Source of the DNA: Porcincola sp945869225
GTDB taxonomy: Bacteria > Bacillota > Clostridia > Lachnospirales > Lachnospiraceae
Reading direction: 5' to 3'
DNA: 64,000 bases
NCBI RefSeq assembly: GCF_052118625.1
Contig: NZ_JBQKGW010000009.1
Coordinates: 1-64,000, forward strand
The notes below the pieces were generated by a model, which saw nothing but the letters and a program-made list of their open reading frames with translations, was not told the origin of the DNA and made no database searches. Within the stretch, counting starts at the first letter, position 1; each line of letters begins with the position of its first letter. This document shows positions 1-8,779 of the stretch, one piece after another. The position numbers and the translations under genes are program-made.

Positions 1-135
1 CAGAAGGACAGGGCAATCATAGTACTATTGTATGAAAGAGTAAACGCAACCTGTGCAAGACTAACGTCTACCTCTGGTATTAATGGTGGAATTTAAAATT
101 TCATTTTTAGAACATCTAATTTCTTGCATTTCCCC
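1..135. other. Window edge, no supported gene
   Basis: I see no supported gene here. One plus-strand frame is open from base 1 to a TAA at 94-96 and could be the tail of a gene cut by the window edge, but its 31 residues match nothing I recognise. Confidence 0.3.
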
Positions 136-164
136 TTGCATTCCTCTGCCCGTTCTGGTAGAAT
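136..164 (+). promoter_or_regulatory. Sigma-A promoter of rpmB
   Basis: TTGCAT (136-141), a 17-base spacer, and TAGAAT (159-164) with an extended -10 TGG just before it. Transcription should start near 171, giving a leader of about 110 bases before the rpmB ribosome site. Confidence 0.75.
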
Positions 165-283
165 GTGAAAGTCGCGATTTGGCATGTCTGTTAAGTCTGC
201 GGTGACAACAGAACGTATTCCCGCTGCACTGGTCTTTCTGCCACTTATACATGCGGGTGCAATTTTATAAGGAGGTGCTCAGG

Positions 284-469
284 ATGGCCAAGTGTGAAAT
301 CTGCGGTAAAGGTGCTCATTTCGGGAACAACGTATCCCACTCCCACAGAAGATCCAATCATATGTGGAAGTCGAACATCAAGCACGTCACTGCAAAGATC
401 AATGGTGCAAACAAGAAGATCTATGTCTGCACGCAGTGCCTGAAGTCCGGCAAGGTTGAAAGAGGTTAA
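284..469 (+). CDS. rpmB: Ribosomal protein bL28
   Basis: Small basic protein of the large ribosomal subunit. The 61-residue product starts MAKCEICGKGAHFGNNVSHS, the usual bL28 opening, and carries two CxxC pairs (near residues 4-7 and 51-54), typical of the zinc-binding form. The ATG at 284 is chosen over an in-frame ATG at 251 because AGGAGGT at 270-276 sits at the right distance and the length then matches the family. It is a single-gene unit with its own promoter at 136-164 and a terminator just downstream. It converges on the gerW operon. Confidence 0.97.
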   Translation: MAKCEICGKGAHFGNNVSHSHRRSNHMWKSNIKHVTAKINGANKKIYVCTQCLKSGKVERG

Positions 470-506
470 GCCTCTCTTCCCAGGATGAGAAAAAGAATAT
501 TTGTGT

Positions 507-537
507 AAACCGGCAGGGGCTTCCCCCTGCCGGTTTT
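507..537. terminator. Bidirectional terminator, rpmB / gerW
   Basis: A perfect 10-bp stem (CCGGCAGGGG 510-519 with CCCCTGCCGG 524-533), loop CTTC, flanked by AAA on the left and TTTT on the right. It can end rpmB on the plus strand and the long gerW operon on the minus strand. Confidence 0.85.
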
Positions 538-602
538 ATTTTTTATACCAGGAGGCATTCCCGTGCCGCCTGCGCGCCACTTCATGCCTCCTGCTGTTAT
601 GC

Positions 603-1001
603 TCAGAATGTCTGGTCATTCTTTGCTGCTTCATCCATGGCTGCCTTTTCCTGAGGGCTGTCCTGTTTCTTTTTGCCGGGCATAAAGCGGTTGATCAGAT
701 CCGGCGCCATGTCGATCAGCTTCGATATAGAGTCCTCATTCTTGATATTCACCAGTCTTGTCGAGCCGTCTTTGATGACAAGGAGGGCTGTCGGCGACAT
801 CTTGCCGCCCATTCCCCCTCCGCCATTCGACCGCTGGGATTCATTCCGTGCGGAAGCCATGACTCCGAAACTCACATCGATGAGCGGGAGAATTGTCGTA
901 TCTCCGACTTTGACTGGTTCGCCGATCACAGTCTTGCTCGTGACAAACTCTTCCATCCCCTTGAAAAGAGCTCCTACAGTTGTATCAAAGTGTTCTGCCA
1001 T
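603..1001 (-). CDS. gerW: GerW (YtfJ) family spore protein
   Basis: A 132-residue protein of the GerW/YtfJ family, made in sporulating Firmicutes and linked to spore germination. The sequence shows the family core (GEPVKVGDTTILPLIDVSFG near residue 27) and a glycine run around 59-66 followed by a beta segment (SPTALLVI). The ATG at 1001 is chosen because GGGAGG at 1011-1016 precedes it by 9 bases; the longer ORF would add 11 residues without a ribosome site. It is the last gene of the minus-strand run. The DUF2953 gene lies 51 bases upstream, the same pairing as ytfI-ytfJ in Bacillus subtilis. Presence of this gene suggests a spore former. Confidence 0.92.
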   Translation of the reverse strand: MAEHFDTTVGALFKGMEEFVTSKTVIGEPVKVGDTTILPLIDVSFGVMASARNESQRSNGGGGMGGKMSPTALLVIKDGSTRLVNIKNEDSISKLIDMAPDLINRFMPGKKKQDSPQEKAAMDEAAKNDQTF

Positions 1002-1052
1002 CCCGGTTATCCTCCCTGTTCCATGGCTCGCCAAAAGGCCTCCGAAACCGGC

Positions 1053-2231
1053 CTATCTGCGTTTTCTCTTTTTCCCCGGCCGCCCTTTCGGGCCTTCTTT
1101 TCCCTTCCGTCTGACATGGGCGAGAAGCTTTCTGAATTCTTTATCTCTCAGCAGTCTGATGAGAAACATCAGAACACGGTTCATCCGGATATGCCCCGAT
1201 GCGTCTGTCCGGGTCTTCAGTGCTGCCTGATAAAAGTCCTCACGAAGCTCGTATGTTCCGGCTGCATCCGGCTGAATCATGTAGAGCAGCCCGACCAGCT
1301 CTCCGGTCTGGTCTGGTTTCCCGGTACCGACCAGAAGGTATCCTTCCAGTCTGCGAATCCGAAAACTGCGAAGCAGCCTTCCAAGATCCTTCATGATCCT
1401 TCCGTAAAGACTGAACGCATCCTGTGAAACAAATGGTCCTGCTTTTTTCCGGAGAGATCCGACCTTTGCTGCCTTACTTCCATGGAATGAGTCAGAGAAG
1501 TCTCCGATATCAGAAGGCAGTTCCTGCATCCGAAGGACAAACGACATCGCTGTAAGCAATCCCTTTGCTGCCTTCCGAATCATACCTGCGGCGATTCCCG
1601 CTGCCTTCCGCATCCAGCCGGCCCATTTTCGCGGTCTGTTTCCAGCTGAAGCCGCTTTCCTGCCCGGTTTCATCTTCCGCCCGGCAGGATTCGTCTCCCG
1701 GGCTCTCTGTCTCTCAGCCTCATTCTCCCGTGCCGCCGACGCTGTTCCTGAGCTTGTCTGACTGCGCGGCTCCGCTCCGGATGCTCCCTGACTGCGTGGC
1801 TCCGCCTCCGCTCCGGATGCTCCCTGACTGCGTGGCTCCGCCTCCGCCTCGGATGTTTCCTGACTGCGTGGCTCCGCCTCCGCCCCGGATGTTTCCTGAC
1901 TGTGCGGTTCTGCCTCTGCCGTGGATGCTCCCTGACTGTGTGAAGCTTCCGCCTTCCTGCCTTCCGGTATCCGGAAGGTCTTCAGTCTCCTTCCGAAAAC
2001 CTTCAGCGTGATTGTCCCGGTTCGTTCTCTGATCTGAACATCCGCGCTGAGAAGGTGAAACAGCCAGCCAGCCCTTCCTTCTGCTTCAAACGGCTGATCC
2101 TCTTTCCGAAGACTGATCTGATATTCAACCGGCCAGAAAAGTACCAGCAGGACCAGGGCGGCGGCGATCCCTAACACAATCAGCAGAATGATCCCGATGA
2201 TCTTCAGGATGGCCAGGACGATATGTACCAT
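1053..2231 (-). CDS. DUF2953 membrane-anchored protein (YtfI-like)
   Basis: 392 residues. A hydrophobic N-terminal segment (about 4-33) is followed by the start of a DUF2953 domain (YQISLRKED near 37), and the rest of the domain lies in the C-terminal half (about 220-380). Between them is an Ala/Glu/Pro/Arg/Ser/Gln-rich stretch (94-162) made of 12-residue repeats and then a basic region, so the protein is far longer than the usual 200-220 residues. AGGAGGT stands 5 bases before the ATG at 2231. The partner gerW follows directly; in B. subtilis the DUF2953 gene ytfI precedes ytfJ in the same way. The molecular function is not established. I infer a role in spore formation from the pairing alone. 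Confidence 0.82.
   Translation of the reverse strand: MVHIVLAILKIIGIILLIVLGIAAALVLLVLFWPVEYQISLRKEDQPFEAEGRAGWLFHLLSADVQIRERTGTITLKVFGRRLKTFRIPEGRKAEASHSQGASTAEAEPHSQETSGAEAEPRSQETSEAEAEPRSQGASGAEAEPRSQGASGAEPRSQTSSGTASAARENEAERQRARETNPAGRKMKPGRKAASAGNRPRKWAGWMRKAAGIAAGMIRKAAKGLLTAMSFVLRMQELPSDIGDFSDSFHGSKAAKVGSLRKKAGPFVSQDAFSLYGRIMKDLGRLLRSFRIRRLEGYLLVGTGKPDQTGELVGLLYMIQPDAAGTYELREDFYQAALKTRTDASGHIRMNRVLMFLIRLLRDKEFRKLLAHVRRKGKEGPKGRPGKKRKRR
1746..1952. repeat. In-frame 36-bp tandem repeat in the DUF2953 gene
   Basis: About five copies of a degenerate 36-bp unit encode AEAEPRSQ(E/G)(T/A)SG-like peptides (residues 94-162 of the DUF2953 protein); the last copy is shortened by two residues. 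Copies differ by few bases, so the array is probably young and prone to slippage. Confidence 0.85.
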
Positions 2232-2234
2232 ATC

Positions 2235-2558
2235 CTACCTCCTGTCCTCCGATTCAAAGAACCGTCTCACGTCTGCATCCCCCTGAGCCTCCCATGTATC
2301 CTGCACAATCCGGGATGCCACGTACTCTGCCTCCGCCTTTCCGCCCGCAATTCCCACGACCATCGGAAGCTGGGCGCGGACACAGGCCACTCTCAGTTCT
2401 ATGGCTGGAATCAGCTCCAGCACCGCGCTTCCGCCTGAGAGCGTTACAAGATAAATCCCCGGCGGATAGATCCCTCTGTCAATTTTTCTTTTGATTCTGC
2501 CTGCCTTTTTTCGGACAAGAGTCCCCAGATAGAGGCTTTTATACCAGATGATCCCCAT
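2235..2558 (-). CDS. Small conserved-looking protein of unknown function
   Basis: 107 residues, opening MGIIWYKSLYLG. I recognise no named family, although its place between a NUDIX gene and DUF2953 looks operonic. The sequence has a basic stretch near the N-terminus (KKAGRIKRKID), then a mixed alpha/beta pattern with a hydrophobic core (GIYLVTLSGG, LELIPAIEL, PMVVGIAGG). No signal peptide or membrane segment is visible. The ATG at 2558 is favoured by TGGAG a few bases upstream; it overlaps the end of the NUDIX gene by 20 bases, which suggests coupled translation. The stop lies 3 bases before the DUF2953 start. Confidence 0.7.
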   Translation of the reverse strand: MGIIWYKSLYLGTLVRKKAGRIKRKIDRGIYPPGIYLVTLSGGSAVLELIPAIELRVACVRAQLPMVVGIAGGKAEAEYVASRIVQDTWEAQGDADVRRFFESEDRR

Positions 2559-3075
2559 ATGGTTCTCCAACGTCTGCATGCCCGGACATCAGCCCCGGAT
2601 TCTCCGGACCGAGCACCCGGAGCTCTTCCTCTGCCAACGGCCTCCACTGATCTGTCCGTTTCAATTCCTGATACATCCGGTATGCAGTCTCCAGAATCAT
2701 CTTCTCGTTGGAGAACTTCAGAAGATGATAAGCCTCATGGTACTTATAGTATCCGGAATCCACCAGGTATTCTTCCCTCTGCGGCTTCGAATAATAGCTG
2801 TCCGCCTCCATCAGATACCAGTGCACGGTCTTGCGGATCGAATCTCTGGTCACATTAAATGTATACTGGCTTCGTCCAACATACTTTACAATTTTCGGCT
2901 GTGTCCCTGTCTCTTCATGTACCTCACGGAGTGCCGTCTCGGGAAATGTCTCTCCGGCTTCAACCGTTCCCTTTGGGAGAACCCACCCTTCATAGCGGTT
3001 CCTGTAACTCTTATACAGCACAAGAATCTTGCCTCTGAAGATTACGACTCCGCCGCAGCTTGTTGCCTCAGTCAT
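2539..3075 (-). CDS. NUDIX hydrolase
   Basis: 178 residues with a complete NUDIX box at about 36-57 (G-x5-E-x7-REVHEETG), the metal-binding loop of enzymes that cleave nucleoside diphosphates linked to another group. The preceding WVLPKG is also typical. The C-terminal half (YYSKPQREEY...) is an extension with many tyrosines. The substrate cannot be told from sequence; diadenosine polyphosphate or NDP-sugar hydrolysis are both possible. The ATG at 3075 is chosen because AAGGAG lies 5 bases upstream; the longer frame to 3177 overlaps nothing useful. It follows the PBP gene in the same run. Confidence 0.88.
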   Translation of the reverse strand: MTEATSCGGVVIFRGKILVLYKSYRNRYEGWVLPKGTVEAGETFPETALREVHEETGTQPKIVKYVGRSQYTFNVTRDSIRKTVHWYLMEADSYYSKPQREEYLVDSGYYKYHEAYHLLKFSNEKMILETAYRMYQELKRTDQWRPLAEEELRVLGPENPGLMSGHADVGEPYGDHLV

Positions 3076-3177
3076 TGCAACTCCTTTCTGCCTGTCAGAA
3101 GTCCGTTCCGGCTTTCTCAATTGTTGTTTCTGTCTGCGGAACAAAGTATGTAAAAAGTATATCGCATCCTGAAGCAA

Positions 3178-4830
3178 TTATCCACCGTAGTAGGCATCAA
3201 AAATCTGTTTGGCAATCGGAACAGCGACCGCTGATCCGGTCCCCGCATCCTCCGCGATTACGGCAACGACAAGATCCGGGTCATCCACATTGGAAAATCC
3301 GCAGAACCATGAGTGTGTGCCCGTTCCCCCGCCATCGATATCATGCTCGGCAGATCCCGTTTTCCCGGCAACACTGTAGCCTGCTCCTGAAAGAGCCTGG
3401 GCGGTTCCGGAAGTGACAGTGGCTTCCATGAACTGTGTGATGGTCTGCGCCTCGTCCGGTGTCATCAGCTTTTTGTAGATCGACGGATCATTCTTTGAAA
3501 CTGTGTCTCCTTCCGAGGATTTGATCTGATCCACCAGATAAGGACGCATCATGATCCCGCCATTCGCAATTGTGGATGTCACCATCGCCATATGAAGCGG
3601 GGTTGCCAGCGTATCCCCCTGGCCGATCGCAGTCGTCATCTTCTCCCCGTCTGAAGAATTCTTCGTAAGCTTGAAAACACTCTGGGAGGACTGGATGTCG
3701 GTCGGAAGCTTGCTGTTGAACAAAAAATCCTCCGCGACATTGCGCAGTGCATTGTCCTTCAGATTCAGGCCGATATCCGCGAATGCGGTGTTGCAGGAAT
3801 TCCGGAATGCGGCTGTCAGATCTTCCTGCCCATGCTGCTCGCCATGGTAACAGGTGATGGTTACATCGCCCCGGGAGAGAGAGCCGGTGCAGTCCCATGA
3901 AAACTGGTTGTAATCGGACGGATGCTCCCGCAGATAGGCCAGTGTCGTCAGCATCTTGAAAGTCGATCCCGGAGGATACAGTCCCTGCGTCGCACGATTC
4001 AGCAGAACACCTGAGGAGGAATCTGCCACAAGGCTCTCCCACTGCGTGGAGATGGTGTTCGGATCAAAATCAGGCTTCGAGACCATCGCAAGAATCTTGC
4101 CGGAATCCGGTTCCATAACGACCACCGCTCCCTTGTAGGAGCCAAGGGCATAGTAAGCCGTCTGCTGCAGAGAGGGGTTCAGGGTAACGATCACATTGTC
4201 TCCCTGCACCTTCTTTCCATCATCCTTGCTCTGGATCTGGGACAGAAGGCTTGTATGAGAGGACATCAGATCATAGTTCTCTTCCGCTTCAAGGCCTGCA
4301 CTTCCATTCGACGCATAGCCGATCACATGTGCAAAAATATTGGAGTACGGATAGGAGCGGGTTTCATTTCCATCCCCGTCGATACTGGTCGAGGCCAGAA
4401 CCGTTCCGTCCCCGGTCAGGATGCTTCCCCGGATCACATTACCGCTCGTCCCTGCCTTCTTTGTGTTGTTGATGTTGCTGTTGAGATCGTCGCGTTTGAA
4501 AATCTCGAGGTATCCGATCCAGACCGTCAGAAGCAGCAGAAGCGCAATGAAAAAATAAGTGACAGCCACAAGTTCTGTGTTCCGCCGGCCCTCTGTCTCC
4601 TCTTCTCCGGACGGCTGGGAATTCAGATCAATTTTCCGGATATGAACGCGGCTCAGGAAACTTCTGCGCCTCCTGCTGTCCTTCTGAACGCTGTTCTCTC
4701 CGGTTTCTTCCGCACGCTTCCCGCTCCAGTCTGTCTGGATTCCGTCTCCAGTTTCCTGCCTCTTCCGGTCTTCGGTGTCAGTCTCTGTATGGTTGTCCGG
4801 GTTCTGATATCCGGGATCGTTCTGTCTCAT
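3178..4830 (-). CDS. Class B penicillin-binding protein transpeptidase
   Basis: 550 residues. A cytoplasmic N-terminal tail rich in charged residues (1-86), one membrane segment (87-107), a dimerisation region, and a transpeptidase domain with all three active-site motifs: STFK at 289-292, SCN at 345-347 and KTG at 490-492. It cross-links peptidoglycan outside the membrane. The start overlaps the upstream SEDS gene by 53 bases, so the two are translated together and probably act as a glycosyltransferase/transpeptidase pair. The family member (elongation, division or spore cortex) is not clear; the association with ZapA and GerW makes a division or sporulation role plausible. GAGGTG upstream supports the ATG. 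Confidence 0.93.
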   Translation of the reverse strand: MRQNDPGYQNPDNHTETDTEDRKRQETGDGIQTDWSGKRAEETGENSVQKDSRRRRSFLSRVHIRKIDLNSQPSGEEETEGRRNTELVAVTYFFIALLLLLTVWIGYLEIFKRDDLNSNINNTKKAGTSGNVIRGSILTGDGTVLASTSIDGDGNETRSYPYSNIFAHVIGYASNGSAGLEAEENYDLMSSHTSLLSQIQSKDDGKKVQGDNVIVTLNPSLQQTAYYALGSYKGAVVVMEPDSGKILAMVSKPDFDPNTISTQWESLVADSSSGVLLNRATQGLYPPGSTFKMLTTLAYLREHPSDYNQFSWDCTGSLSRGDVTITCYHGEQHGQEDLTAAFRNSCNTAFADIGLNLKDNALRNVAEDFLFNSKLPTDIQSSQSVFKLTKNSSDGEKMTTAIGQGDTLATPLHMAMVTSTIANGGIMMRPYLVDQIKSSEGDTVSKNDPSIYKKLMTPDEAQTITQFMEATVTSGTAQALSGAGYSVAGKTGSAEHDIDGGGTGTHSWFCGFSNVDDPDLVVAVIAEDAGTGSAVAVPIAKQIFDAYYGG

Positions 4831-6157
4831 ATTCTTCTCTCACCTCGTCGCTTCGAAGCATGTACAGTCCCTGCACGATCGCAATCATGATCAGCGTGCT
4901 GAGCAGGCTGCTCCCGCCATAGCTTACAAGCGGAAGCGTGACGCCCGTCATCGGGATCAGCTTCGTCCCGCCTCCGATTGTCAGAAATACCTGTGTGGCA
5001 TAGATTGCGCCAAAGCCGACCGCCGCCAGCCGGTAGAATCTGCTCTCAAGCTTCATGGCAATGTTGACAAACATGATAAACACTGCAAGGCAGATCAGGA
5101 TGAGGCAGATTCCAAAAATGCCGCCCATTTCCTCGAGGATGGCACTGAACATAAAATCCTCCTCGACATAGGGGATCGCTCCCGGACTTCCCTGGTAAAG
5201 ACCTGTTCCCAGCCAGCCTCCCGCCGCGATCGAGAACAAGGACTGGCAGATCTGATACCCGCTTCCGGCATAGTCGGCAAACGGGTCTTTCCAGATCTGA
5301 ACACGAACACGTACATGTGAAAACAGAAAATATGCCGCCACCGCAGCAGCCGCTCCTGCCAGCACGCCGATCGACACGAGAAACGGATTTCGCGTCGCGA
5401 CAAACAGCATCACAAGATAGGTGACAAAGAAGATCAGTGCGGAACCCAGGTCCGTCGAAATCACCAGGATACCGACATGAACCGCTGCCAGCACCGTCGC
5501 TGTTATGATCCGTTTCAGGCTGTGCTCGCCTGCCAGAAGCCCCGCCACTGCAAACACAAAGATAATCTTGACAAACTCCGAGGGCTGGAAGGCAAACCCG
5601 CCGACTGTAAGCGTCAGTTTTGCGCCATTTACCGAGCGGGATGCCACCATTACCAGCCCCAGAAGCCCGATTCCGACAAACGCATAAGCCCAGGACATCT
5701 TCGTCAGGAGATGCAGTTTCCGGATAATCACCGGAACGATGAGTGCAATCACCGTCCCGATGCAGGCAAACCGGAACTGCCGGACAGACTCATCGTATGA
5801 AAGTCTGGTGATCATCACAAAGCCTGTCATTATGAGCAGGCACATATTATTCAGCAGCCCCTTTGAAATTCTCGGATACAGGTTCCGGAACAGAAGCAGC
5901 ACAAACAGAAAATAGATCAGCTGCGCTGCATAGAACAAAAGAAGCTCCGTATTGAGTGTCTTGAGATACATCGTCAGGTAGGCCAGAAAATGGATGCCCA
6001 GAAGCAGCCAGTCCTGCCTGAGGAACAGCCGCTCCCTGGCCTCCCTGCTCCCGCTTCGGAAGGCCGCATAAGCGGTGATCGTATAGGTTCCCATCAGAAT
6101 CAGGATCAGGTAGTGGGCTGCCTTCATCAGGATGGTGAACAGTGTGCTCAGATTCAC
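4778..6157 (-). CDS. SEDS-family peptidoglycan glycosyltransferase (FtsW/RodA/SpoVE type)
   Basis: 459 residues with about ten to twelve membrane spans. The SEDS signature is seen in ISTDLGSALIFF, with the conserved acidic residue, and in GVTLPLVSYGGSSLL near the C-terminus. It polymerises lipid II glycan strands together with a class B PBP, here the next gene. The N-terminal region is longer than in FtsW of B. subtilis, with extra hydrophobic spans before the SEDS core. It starts with GTG directly after the U32 stop (TAAGTG), with AAAGGAG upstream. Confidence 0.93.
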   Translation of the reverse strand: MNLSTLFTILMKAAHYLILILMGTYTITAYAAFRSGSREARERLFLRQDWLLLGIHFLAYLTMYLKTLNTELLLFYAAQLIYFLFVLLLFRNLYPRISKGLLNNMCLLIMTGFVMITRLSYDESVRQFRFACIGTVIALIVPVIIRKLHLLTKMSWAYAFVGIGLLGLVMVASRSVNGAKLTLTVGGFAFQPSEFVKIIFVFAVAGLLAGEHSLKRIITATVLAAVHVGILVISTDLGSALIFFVTYLVMLFVATRNPFLVSIGVLAGAAAAVAAYFLFSHVRVRVQIWKDPFADYAGSGYQICQSLFSIAAGGWLGTGLYQGSPGAIPYVEEDFMFSAILEEMGGIFGICLILICLAVFIMFVNIAMKLESRFYRLAAVGFGAIYATQVFLTIGGGTKLIPMTGVTLPLVSYGGSSLLSTLIMIAIVQGLYMLRSDEVREEYETERSRISEPGQPYRD

Positions 6158-8758
6158 TTACTCCACTCCTTTCCGGATATGCCCTCTTGTGATTGAAACC
6201 GGAAGTTCTCCGCCCAGCACCCTCCGGACCTCCGCTGCTGTCTCGGTCGTAAAGCTGTAGCGGACAGACGCCGGGGAGAGAAACCGTCGATCCTTCTCCG
6301 CTGTAATCAGATCCAGCGGAACGCTGTTGTAAATGATGTTCCCGCAGAAGGCGCACTCACATCTGACCGGAAACTGCGCTTTCATACGGTCCGTGAGCGT
6401 CAGCCAGGATGCCGCATGCATGCAGCGGCCAGTGTTTTTCCGCAGACACTGGGCGGTAACCATCAGAGGCTGCCGCCCGTATACAACCAGTTCGGAGCCG
6501 CCCATATCTCTGGCAGAAAGTTCAGCTGCCGTACACTCATACGGGCAGGTATCAAGTGTCGCTCCCAGCATGCGCACCTCTTTCTGTGCGTCTGTATTCC
6601 AGGTATAGACACCGGCGTCCGCAATCACCTCCTTCATAGGAAGCCAGTCCGCCAGCCTGCCGAACTGATCGATGCTCCTGACAAGAATCCCGTCAAAGAG
6701 CGTCATCCTCTCCGCCGGGAGCGCCTGTTCAAAGGTCCGGCGGACGTCCTCCCGCCAGATGTACGGCATTGCCAGATACGCCCGTTTGCCTGCATCATGA
6801 ATCACACCTGTGATCGACTCGGGTGCGGGGGCAGGCTGCCCGGCAAAGACCGATGCCTCCACATAGACACCTCCGACGCTTCTCTCCTTCAGGACCGCCT
6901 GAAGCTGATCCACCGTCAGAACGGAGGCTGTGACCGCCGGATGTCTCACTGCCGCGCCTTCCCTCTGCATGCCCTCTTTGGCACCATCCGTCATCCCGGA
7001 TGGTGAGCCTTCCGGAGCGCCTCCTGCCCATTTTCCTGCTTCAGCCCGGTTGCCTGGCTCAGCCTGAATGTTCTGCAGGCTCCGGTCATCCGCCTGCTCC
7101 GGGAGCCTTCTCCGGCTCCCGGACAGAATCTCCTCTTTCAGGCGATCGAGCACTTGCCTCCGGGCTCGATTCATATCGCTGACCGGAAGGAAGCAGCTTC
7201 CAGTCAGCTCCACGTCCAGCTTGCTGAAGATAAACGGCGTGTCCCCGGTCTTTCCGAACTGCCTGCGGGCGTCCTGTACCGAAAGCGGATGCTTCTCCGC
7301 CTCCTGGACAACAGATCCGCAGAAAACAGCCTCCCTGCCCAGGGCGAAGGCCGCCGCCTTAAGGGGCTTGCCCGCCCTGATCTCGAGATGTCCTTCAGCC
7401 GGCACAGCCAGTTTCCGGTCCACATAGGTCTCTGTAAGTGTATCCAGCAAATGCTGGGCACGAACGCGCATGACAGTGCTTCCCTCTCTCAGCCCCGGAT
7501 ATGTCCCTGGCAGGGAAAATGTCTGTCCTGCACGGACACGCTCCGCACACTGCACCGTCTTTCCTTCAACTCTCAGGACATCCGACGGATAGAGATCTTC
7601 CAGTGCCTGAAGCCTGCAGCGGGCATCTGCCTTCAGCACCCTTGCCGCCGCGCTTCCGCTGTGATCCGGCTGATCCATCGTCATCATGGAAGGTCCGTTT
7701 TTCTGATTGTAATACCCTTCGGAAAAGCCGCCTCTCGAATAGAGGTCCGTGAGCGCCGTCATATCCGCCGGATCAATCCTGTATCCTTCCCGTCCTCTTT
7801 CAAGGTACAGATCGATATACCTGCGGTAGATCGCCGTCACTCCTGCCGCATACTGCGGGCGCTTCATCCGTCCTTCGATTTTCAGCGAGGAAATGCCGGC
7901 ATCGATGAGATCAGGCAGAATCTGCAGCGTGCAGATATCCTTCAGACTCAGCAGGTATCGGCTGTTTCCCTGGTCTCCATTGAATCTCCCGCATCCATCC
8001 TTCCGGCGCGGACTGTTTCCGCACACTCTGCCTGAACGGGTCCCGGCTGCCATTCTCCGGCTGCCGCTCTCTCCGGACGGTTTTTTCCCGGCTGTCCTCT
8101 CCCGGCTGACAGCCCCGGCATCATTCTCCATCCCGGGGAACCCTTCCCGCAGGCTGTATGGAAGCCGGCATGGCTGTGCACACCGCCCTCTGTTCCCGGA
8201 TCTGCCCCCGATCAGACTGCTCATCAGACACTGCCCGGAATAGCAGTAGCAGAGAGCTCCGTGTACAAAGGTCTCAAGCTCCACATCCGTCCGGCTCCTG
8301 ATGGTGCGGATATCATCGAGCGTCAGTTCTCTGGAAAGAACAACCCTGTCGGCGCCCATTTGCTGAAGAAGAGCTGCCCCGTCCGCCCCGGTGATGGTCA
8401 TCTGGGTCGAAGCATGCAGCGGCAGATCCGGAAACCATTCCTTCAAAGCCCTGAAAACACCCAGGTCCTGTACCAGCACCGCATCGATGCCCCGCTCATA
8501 GAGGGGTCTGATGTAGGCATACAGCTCTTCCCGAAGCTCTCTTTCCTTGAGCAGCGTATTGACAGTCAGATACATTCTGACACGATGGAGATGGCAGAAG
8601 TCGATGGCTTCCAGAAGCCCGCTCTCGTCCGGATTCTCCGCATATGCCCGTGCGCCGAACAGACTTCCGCCCGCATAGACCGCGTCTGCCCCGGCCGCCA
8701 CTGCGGCTTTTATCCCCGTCAGGCTTCCGCCCGGGGAGAGAAGCTCTACCTTAGCCAA
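6158..8758 (-). CDS. U32 family peptidase / RlhA-like protein
   Basis: About 866 residues. The N-terminal half is a U32 domain with the family signature around ETFVHGALCYCYSGQCLMSS and GRCAQPCR; these cysteines match the Fe-S-type clusters of U32 proteins that act in RNA hydroxylation. The C-terminal part matches the longer (collagenase-like, DUF3656) forms. Two low-complexity insertions stand out: about 205-270 between CAQPCRLPY and RYLLSLKD, and another near 560-610. The TTG at 8758 is preferred over the ATG at 8776 because GGAAGGAG lies 8 bases before the TTG but inside the longer frame. It lies 21 bases after zapA. The substrate here is unknown. Confidence 0.85.
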   Translation of the reverse strand: MAKVELLSPGGSLTGIKAAVAAGADAVYAGGSLFGARAYAENPDESGLLEAIDFCHLHRVRMYLTVNTLLKERELREELYAYIRPLYERGIDAVLVQDLGVFRALKEWFPDLPLHASTQMTITGADGAALLQQMGADRVVLSRELTLDDIRTIRSRTDVELETFVHGALCYCYSGQCLMSSLIGGRSGNRGRCAQPCRLPYSLREGFPGMENDAGAVSRERTAGKKPSGESGSRRMAAGTRSGRVCGNSPRRKDGCGRFNGDQGNSRYLLSLKDICTLQILPDLIDAGISSLKIEGRMKRPQYAAGVTAIYRRYIDLYLERGREGYRIDPADMTALTDLYSRGGFSEGYYNQKNGPSMMTMDQPDHSGSAAARVLKADARCRLQALEDLYPSDVLRVEGKTVQCAERVRAGQTFSLPGTYPGLREGSTVMRVRAQHLLDTLTETYVDRKLAVPAEGHLEIRAGKPLKAAAFALGREAVFCGSVVQEAEKHPLSVQDARRQFGKTGDTPFIFSKLDVELTGSCFLPVSDMNRARRQVLDRLKEEILSGSRRRLPEQADDRSLQNIQAEPGNRAEAGKWAGGAPEGSPSGMTDGAKEGMQREGAAVRHPAVTASVLTVDQLQAVLKERSVGGVYVEASVFAGQPAPAPESITGVIHDAGKRAYLAMPYIWREDVRRTFEQALPAERMTLFDGILVRSIDQFGRLADWLPMKEVIADAGVYTWNTDAQKEVRMLGATLDTCPYECTAAELSARDMGGSELVVYGRQPLMVTAQCLRKNTGRCMHAASWLTLTDRMKAQFPVRCECAFCGNIIYNSVPLDLITAEKDRRFLSPASVRYSFTTETAAEVRRVLGGELPVSITRGHIRKGVE

Positions 8759-8779
8759 TCGCCTGTCTCCTTCCATTTA

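Noticed and set aside
1..96. Open plus frame ending TAA at 94-96
   Set aside because: Only 31 codons are visible and no similarity is recognised; it cannot be told from chance.
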